The notes under the pieces were generated by a model. That model did not search any database and was not told the origin of the DNA. It saw only the letters and a program-made list of their open reading frames with translations. From NCBI GenBank assembly GCA_000156115.1, contig DS995276.1:2177699-2241698 (forward strand): a stretch of DNA of 64,000 nucleotides. The letters are read 5' to 3'. Made by a program: the position numbers and the translations under genes. Shown piece after piece: positions 62,977 through 64,000 of this stretch. Numbering within the stretch: the stretch's first letter is position 1; every line of letters begins with the position of its first letter. The stretch is from Rhodobacteraceae bacterium HTCC2083. Its GTDB lineage: Bacteria > Pseudomonadota > Alphaproteobacteria > Rhodobacterales > Rhodobacteraceae.

Positions 62977-63987
62977 ATGAAACATCTATCTGCAAAACTC
63001 GTCGGCGCGGCCTTTATCGCGTCTTTGGCTGGCGAGGCGGCTGCAACCGAATGGAATGTATCCGTTTGGGGCAAGCGCCGCGCATTTACAGAGCACGTTG
63101 AAAAATTGGCCGAGCTGGTGTCTGAGAAGACCAACGGCGAATTCACGATGAACGTTTCTTACGGGGGGTTGTCCAAGAACCGCGAAAACCTTGATGGCAT
63201 TTCCATCGGCGCGTTTGAGATGGCGCAGTTCTGCGCAGGCTATCACCGCGACAAGAACCGTGTGATCACTGTTTTGGAATTGCCATTCTTGGGTGTTGAA
63301 AACCTTGAGCAGGAAGTCGCCGTGTCCAAAGCCGTCTACGCGCACCCCGCGGCGACCGAAGAAATGGCGCAGTGGAACGCGAAACTGCTGATGACTTCGC
63401 CGATGCCACAGTACAACTTGGTCGGTACGGGCGAAGCACGCTCCACCTTGGCTGACTTTGAGGGTATGCGCGTGCGCGCGACAGGCGGTCTTGGCAAAGC
63501 GTTCGAAGCCGTTGGCGCGGTTCCGACATCTGTAACTGCAACGGAAGCGTATCAAGCGATGGAAGGCGGCGTTGTCGACACAGTTGCTTTCGCACAGCAC
63601 GCTCACCTCAGCTTTGGCACGATCAACCAAGCGACTTGGTGGACGGCGAACTTGAACCCCGGCACGGTGAACTGCCCTGTTGTGGTGAACATCGACGCCT
63701 ATGAGGGCCTCAGCGATGAGCACCGTGACGCGCTCGATAGCTCGGTTCAGGAATCGCTGGATCACTACTTGGCGAACTACGGCGAGTTGCTCGCGCGTTG
63801 GGACTCAGTTCTGGAAGAAAAGAGCGTGGCCAAGGTCGAGATCGGGGATGACGTGATTGCGGAGTTCCGCGCTAAAGCTGCTGATCCAATTCGCGATGCG
63901 TGGATTGCAGACATGGAAGCGCAGGGCCTGCCAGGTCAGGAGCTTTATGATCTGGTCGTGAAAGCGCTTGCTGATGCGAAGATGTAA
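62977..63987 (+). CDS. dctP: TRAP transporter substrate-binding protein (DctP family)
   Basis: The 336-aa periplasmic binding protein has a signal peptide (FIASLAGEAAA) and the DctP pattern, with the carboxylate-binding arginine in FEGMRVRATGGLGKAFEAVG (Arg165 or Arg167) and the block ATEAYQAMEGGVVDTVAF. GGGAG lies 6 nt before the ATG. The membrane subunits DctQ and DctM would lie beyond the window end. It follows the LacI-type gene, so a second uptake route for a related acid is possible. Confidence 0.93.
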   Translation: MKHLSAKLVGAAFIASLAGEAAATEWNVSVWGKRRAFTEHVEKLAELVSEKTNGEFTMNVSYGGLSKNRENLDGISIGAFEMAQFCAGYHRDKNRVITVLELPFLGVENLEQEVAVSKAVYAHPAATEEMAQWNAKLLMTSPMPQYNLVGTGEARSTLADFEGMRVRATGGLGKAFEAVGAVPTSVTATEAYQAMEGGVVDTVAFAQHAHLSFGTINQATWWTANLNPGTVNCPVVVNIDAYEGLSDEHRDALDSSVQESLDHYLANYGELLARWDSVLEEKSVAKVEIGDDVIAEFRAKAADPIRDAWIADMEAQGLPGQELYDLVVKALADAKM

Positions 63988-64000
63988 TTGAAAATGGGGT

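Overview
The window looks like a chromosomal segment of a marine alphaproteobacterium of the Rhodobacterales (Roseobacter group). The pointers are the Tad/Flp pilus locus with Asp-Trp pilins, the ctaC-ctaB-small ORF-ctaG-ctaE-SURF1 order running into thrC and an M16 peptidase, lysC next to ptsP, modABC, an SDR-DUF1178-NUDIX-KDO-transferase string, and TTT/TRAP organic-acid uptake genes. This is inference from gene content, not a database match. I see no prophage, insertion sequence, CRISPR array or rRNA. No gap between genes exceeds 300 bases. Layout: (1) 1-3610, one-carbon node: the end of a formate dehydrogenase alpha subunit, fhs and folD. (2) 3892-9258: a membrane-anchored LytTR regulator, then on the minus strand pdeM, a DEXH-box helicase and an AAA+ ATPase of unknown role. 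(3) 9344-21653, minus strand: a Tad/Flp pilus locus with prepilin peptidase, two TPR lipoproteins, tadC, tadB, tadA, tadZ, an OmpA-like lipoprotein, secretin, cpaB and five pilin genes. Three of the pilins are identical and lie in a 491-bp tandem repeat. (4) 21883-30785: lytic transglycosylase, 3-oxoacid CoA-transferase, L,D-transpeptidase, topA, a small secreted protein, dprA and tldD. (5) 30993-39894: cytochrome aa3 oxidase subunits II and III with assembly factors, then thrC, an M16 peptidase, a GNAT acetyltransferase and a GlcD-type FAD oxidoreductase. (6) 39889-46371: mtnP-lysE-DUF2927-apt (adenine salvage from methylthioadenosine), a SulP transporter, a flavin reductase, a GNAT protein and an EcsC protein. 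(7) 46381-55788: ptsP, lysC, SDR, DUF1178, NUDIX, KDO transferase, modABC and an elongator-type tRNA-Met(CAT). (8) 55808-63987: a catabolic island of tctA-tctB-tctC, a CoA-acylating aldehyde dehydrogenase and an AMP-forming acyl-CoA ligase, transcribed away from a LacI regulator that is followed by a TRAP binding protein at the window edge. How the parts work together: region 1 joins formate oxidation to the folate C1 pool. Region 3 builds a Tad pilus; each pilin gene has its own terminator, which suits high monocistronic expression. In region 8 an imported carboxylate could be activated to its CoA thioester and reduced to an aldehyde, the logic known for sulfoacetate degradation (SauT/SauS), here paired with a TTT importer. 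The most interesting observations are the exact pilin triplication, a 61-bp two-hairpin dispersed repeat with a compensatory base-pair change that supplies the folD ribosome-binding site, and the TTT-linked ligase/reductase operon.
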